Of a stretch of 14,128 nucleotides of DNA, positions 13,577-14,128 are shown in pieces. The DNA is from Candidatus Coatesiibacteriota bacterium. GTDB lineage: Bacteria > B130-G9. The stretch spans positions 1 to 14,128 of the forward strand of contig QMNL01000010.1 in the NCBI GenBank assembly GCA_003647755.1, in the 5' to 3' direction. A program made the position numbers and the translations under genes. Each line of letters begins with the position of its first letter. Position 1 is the stretch's first letter. The notes beneath the pieces are model-generated. The model was not told where the DNA came from, did not search any database, and saw only the letters and a program-made list of their open reading frames with translations.

Positions 13577-14128
13577 ATGATGAGATGTAAGGTTTTGCTG
13601 CGAGAGTTTGGCACAGAGGGTTTTACCCTGGTCGAGATGGTCGTTGTAGTAGCGATCATAGCGTTGTTGGCTGGCGTCATAACGCCGTTAATTTTCAATC
13701 TTTTGGACGATGCGAACGAGGCGAGCACGCGGGAGGAAATGGCGAACATTCGCAATGCGGCGGTGAATTACTACCGGGATGTGAACCAGTGGCCACCGAC
13801 GTGGGTGTCTGACGGGACGACAGTCTATACCGGTTTGAAGATGCTGGCGGTAACGAAGACGAACCATGGTTACTTGCTCCCATGCGACAGCAGCGGGCAG
13901 CCGTATGAGTATGCAGCGCCGGTGCCTGCCTACGACGCATCGACCGGGATGGGTTGGAACGGGCCGTATGCAACGACGGAGTCCGACAAGGACGGAGGTC
14001 TTTATACGGATAGTTGGGGCAATGCGTATGCGTATGTGTCCTATCCGGGCTACTACGTGGTTTATATAGATTCTGATTCGGACAATCCGATGCAGAGCGG
14101 AGAGGGCGCGGGATATATAAGCGTGCCC
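13577..14128 (+). CDS. GspG-like type IV pilin / pseudopilin 2 (partial)
   Basis: The frame is open to the right edge, so 184 residues are present and the C-terminus is missing. A longer, basic 15-residue leader ends in TEG, then FTLVEMVVVVAIIALLAG: cleavage after G15, mature F16, glutamate +5 at E20. The globular part has WNGPY (127-131) and DSWGNAYAY (145-153), the latter very close to the DPWGNPYxY signature of GspG, then an acidic IDSDSDN. GspG proteins bind calcium in this region, but I cannot assign ligands. The helix is nearly identical to that of pilin 1 (VVVVAIIALLAG, then TPLIF), so the two are paralogues. GAGG (13564-13567) lies 9 bases before the ATG at 13577. It lies 72 bases after the platform gene, on the same strand. 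Confidence 0.88.
   Translation, partial: MMRCKVLLREFGTEGFTLVEMVVVVAIIALLAGVITPLIFNLLDDANEASTREEMANIRNAAVNYYRDVNQWPPTWVSDGTTVYTGLKMLAVTKTNHGYLLPCDSSGQPYEYAAPVPAYDASTGMGWNGPYATTESDKDGGLYTDSWGNAYAYVSYPGYYVVYIDSDSDNPMQSGEGAGYISVP

Overview
The window reads as ordinary bacterial chromosome of moderate to high GC. It is densely coding, with Shine-Dalgarno-led ATG, GTG and TTG starts, and carries bacterial housekeeping genes (secA and a type IV pilus / type II secretion core). Pilin-like proteins, a PilB/GspE ATPase and a secreted repeat protein suggest a diderm bacterium. Nothing here fixes the phylum. The mix of genes would suit an uncultured lineage, but that is a guess. I see no tRNA, rRNA, insertion sequence, phage gene or CRISPR array.

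Left part (1-2817): a minus-strand gene cut by the window edge encodes the N-terminal PD-(D/E)xK nuclease domain typical of type I restriction R subunits. It diverges from a plus-strand gene for a large membrane protein with an embedded spermidine-synthase-like domain whose key catalytic acids are replaced. Between them lies a very good minus-strand promoter (TTGACA-N17-TATTAT) whose -10 overlaps a TATAAT on the other strand.

Middle (2818-8637): a roughly 350 bp gap with short direct repeats and a possible 46-residue ORF precedes a secreted YCF48/HCF136-like beta-propeller gene. That gene is followed after 23 bases by a short CstA-type transporter, and the two are probably co-transcribed. A second gap carries a TATAAT promoter and leads into secA, which is complete and ends in a zinc-binding SEC-C tail.

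Right part (8638-14128): a convergent minus-strand isochorismatase-fold hydrolase of the ISOC1/ISOC2 type has a promoter whose spacer contains a 16 bp near-perfect palindrome, a probable operator. Diverging from it is a plus-strand pilus/secretion cluster: GspG-like pilin 1, a strong 10 bp-stem hairpin, PilB/GspE ATPase, PilC/GspF platform protein, and a second GspG-like pilin that runs off the right edge. The ATPase would power and the PilC-like protein would anchor assembly of filaments built from one or both pilins. SecA supplies the general Sec route that pilin precursors use. I did not find a plainly new defence or mobile system. The most unusual items are the two-pilin layout with its internal hairpin, the degenerate c-di-GMP motif in the ATPase, the catalytically altered spermidine-synthase-like protein, and the two regulatory intergenic regions.
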